Positions 63,357-64,000 of a DNA stretch of 64,000 bases are shown piece by piece. Made by a program: the position numbers and the translations under genes. How positions within the stretch are numbered: the first letter of the stretch is position 1; every line of letters begins with the position of its first letter. This DNA comes from Argyresthia goedartella (Eukaryota; Arthropoda; Insecta; Lepidoptera; Argyresthiidae), in contig OX463809.1 in NCBI GenBank assembly GCA_949825045.1, positions 461,501 to 525,500 on the forward strand. The letters run 5' to 3'. The notes under the pieces are model-generated. The model was not told the origin of the DNA. It did no database searches and worked only from the letters and a program-made list of their open reading frames with translations.

Positions 63357-64000
63357 GGGCTTTTCAGAATTTCGAACCGCTCAAAAAGCCAGAGCACTAC
63401 ACGGCGAGTTTCAGCGCTCACATTGAAGATTCATTCTCTGAATAGCCCGGGGGGAACAAATAAATGTGAAATGACAAAAACAAAGTTTGTATGTTTGTTG
63501 CTGGTCAAAAATAAATGCCAAAGAAGCAAAGGAAACGGGTCTGAAAAACTACATGGGATTGGCTCGCTCCGCTTCACTCGGCTCCATGTAGTACCTACAT
63601 AAAGTTGCGACCTAACATAACCTTACTTTAGATAGATAGAAAGTGAAATATAGCAACCAGTTTGGCTCTAACTTCTAGTATAAACTAGATTGGGATAGGA
63701 TAGAAAACAACAAATGACATGTATTTTTGAAAACTTGAAACTTGATCTAGAAGAAGTATAAATTTTGAATTTCTATAATTAGGAAATATATAGGCGCGTT
63801 TTATCGTTGTAGCGCTCCGGTTTTATTTATTTAAAAGCTTATTTGCCAAAAGCCAGAGGTACAAAACGCCACACTGTACCCTACGGGATATTCAGATGAT
63901 GAATTGTTAATGTGAGCGTTGGAAACCCCGTGTGGTACAACGCTGCATCGCGCTGTAGCGCTCTGGCTTTTCGGGCGGTTCGAAATTCTGAAAAGCCCGC
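63357..64000. mobile_element. Inverted-repeat element reaching the window edge
   Basis: 63357 onward ('gggcttttcagaatttcgaa') faces the complement at about 63955-63999, with arms of roughly 100 bp that include 'agccagagc', 'cgctcacatt' and 'gattcat' blocks. Inside is a hairpin 'ctacatgg' / 'ccatgtag' near 63549-63592. No coding sequence. The right end may extend past 64000. Confidence 0.65.

Overview
The window looks like insect nuclear DNA, most likely from a moth or butterfly. It is AT-rich, has no recognisable host gene, and is packed with transposable elements in many states of decay. Three features point to Lepidoptera: an interspersed repeat with an ACGG run ending in 'ggaaccctaaaaa', short tRNA-derived SINE heads, and a Helitron beginning 'tctttatatctaaa' and ending CTAG. 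The species cannot be named from the sequence.

Layout. 1-4250: two LINE copies on the + strand (family A copy 1, then an unrelated LINE C) with a LINE 3' end between them. 4250-9990: small repeats, several inverted-repeat elements and an RTE-type LINE scrap. 9998-12045: an old LINE A relative (A3) interrupted by an interspersed repeat. 12575-13030: second copy of the repeat at 7380-7885. 13450-19830: a near full-length LINE A copy (A2) with ORF1, endonuclease and reverse transcriptase, split by a precisely bounded Helitron (16830-18153). 20425-22015: repeats, a SINE head and LINE 3' ends. 22115-26400: LINE B on the - strand, with a PHD-finger ORF1 and a small inverted-repeat insertion. 26630-32960: scraps and unexplained DNA.

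33174-49427 is the most striking block: about 16.3 kb of BEL/Pao LTR-retrotransposon sequence, GC-richer than its surroundings. It is flanked by the 5-bp duplication 'agcag' and sits in the 3' UTR of an antisense LINE A copy. Inside are a nearly whole element on the - strand, an inverted partial copy on the + strand (head-to-head), a third partial copy starting at a perfect 58-bp foldback, and 964-bp tandem units that share 521-bp LTRs. Every pol copy is broken by stops, frameshifts or deletions.

49500-59950: a second, unrelated BEL/Pao element whose pol is split by about 7 kb of nested antisense LINEs (D and E) separated by a long GT microsatellite. 59950-64000: AT-rich DNA, a LINE tail and three inverted-repeat elements, the last running to the window edge.

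How the parts relate. This is a layered insertion record rather than a pathway: BEL in LINE A4, Helitron in LINE A2, MITE in LINE B, repeat in LINE A3, LINEs in BEL-2. I saw no cellular operon, CRISPR array, functional tRNA or complete host gene. All element boundaries, family assignments and similarity statements come from reading the sequence by eye, without database searches.
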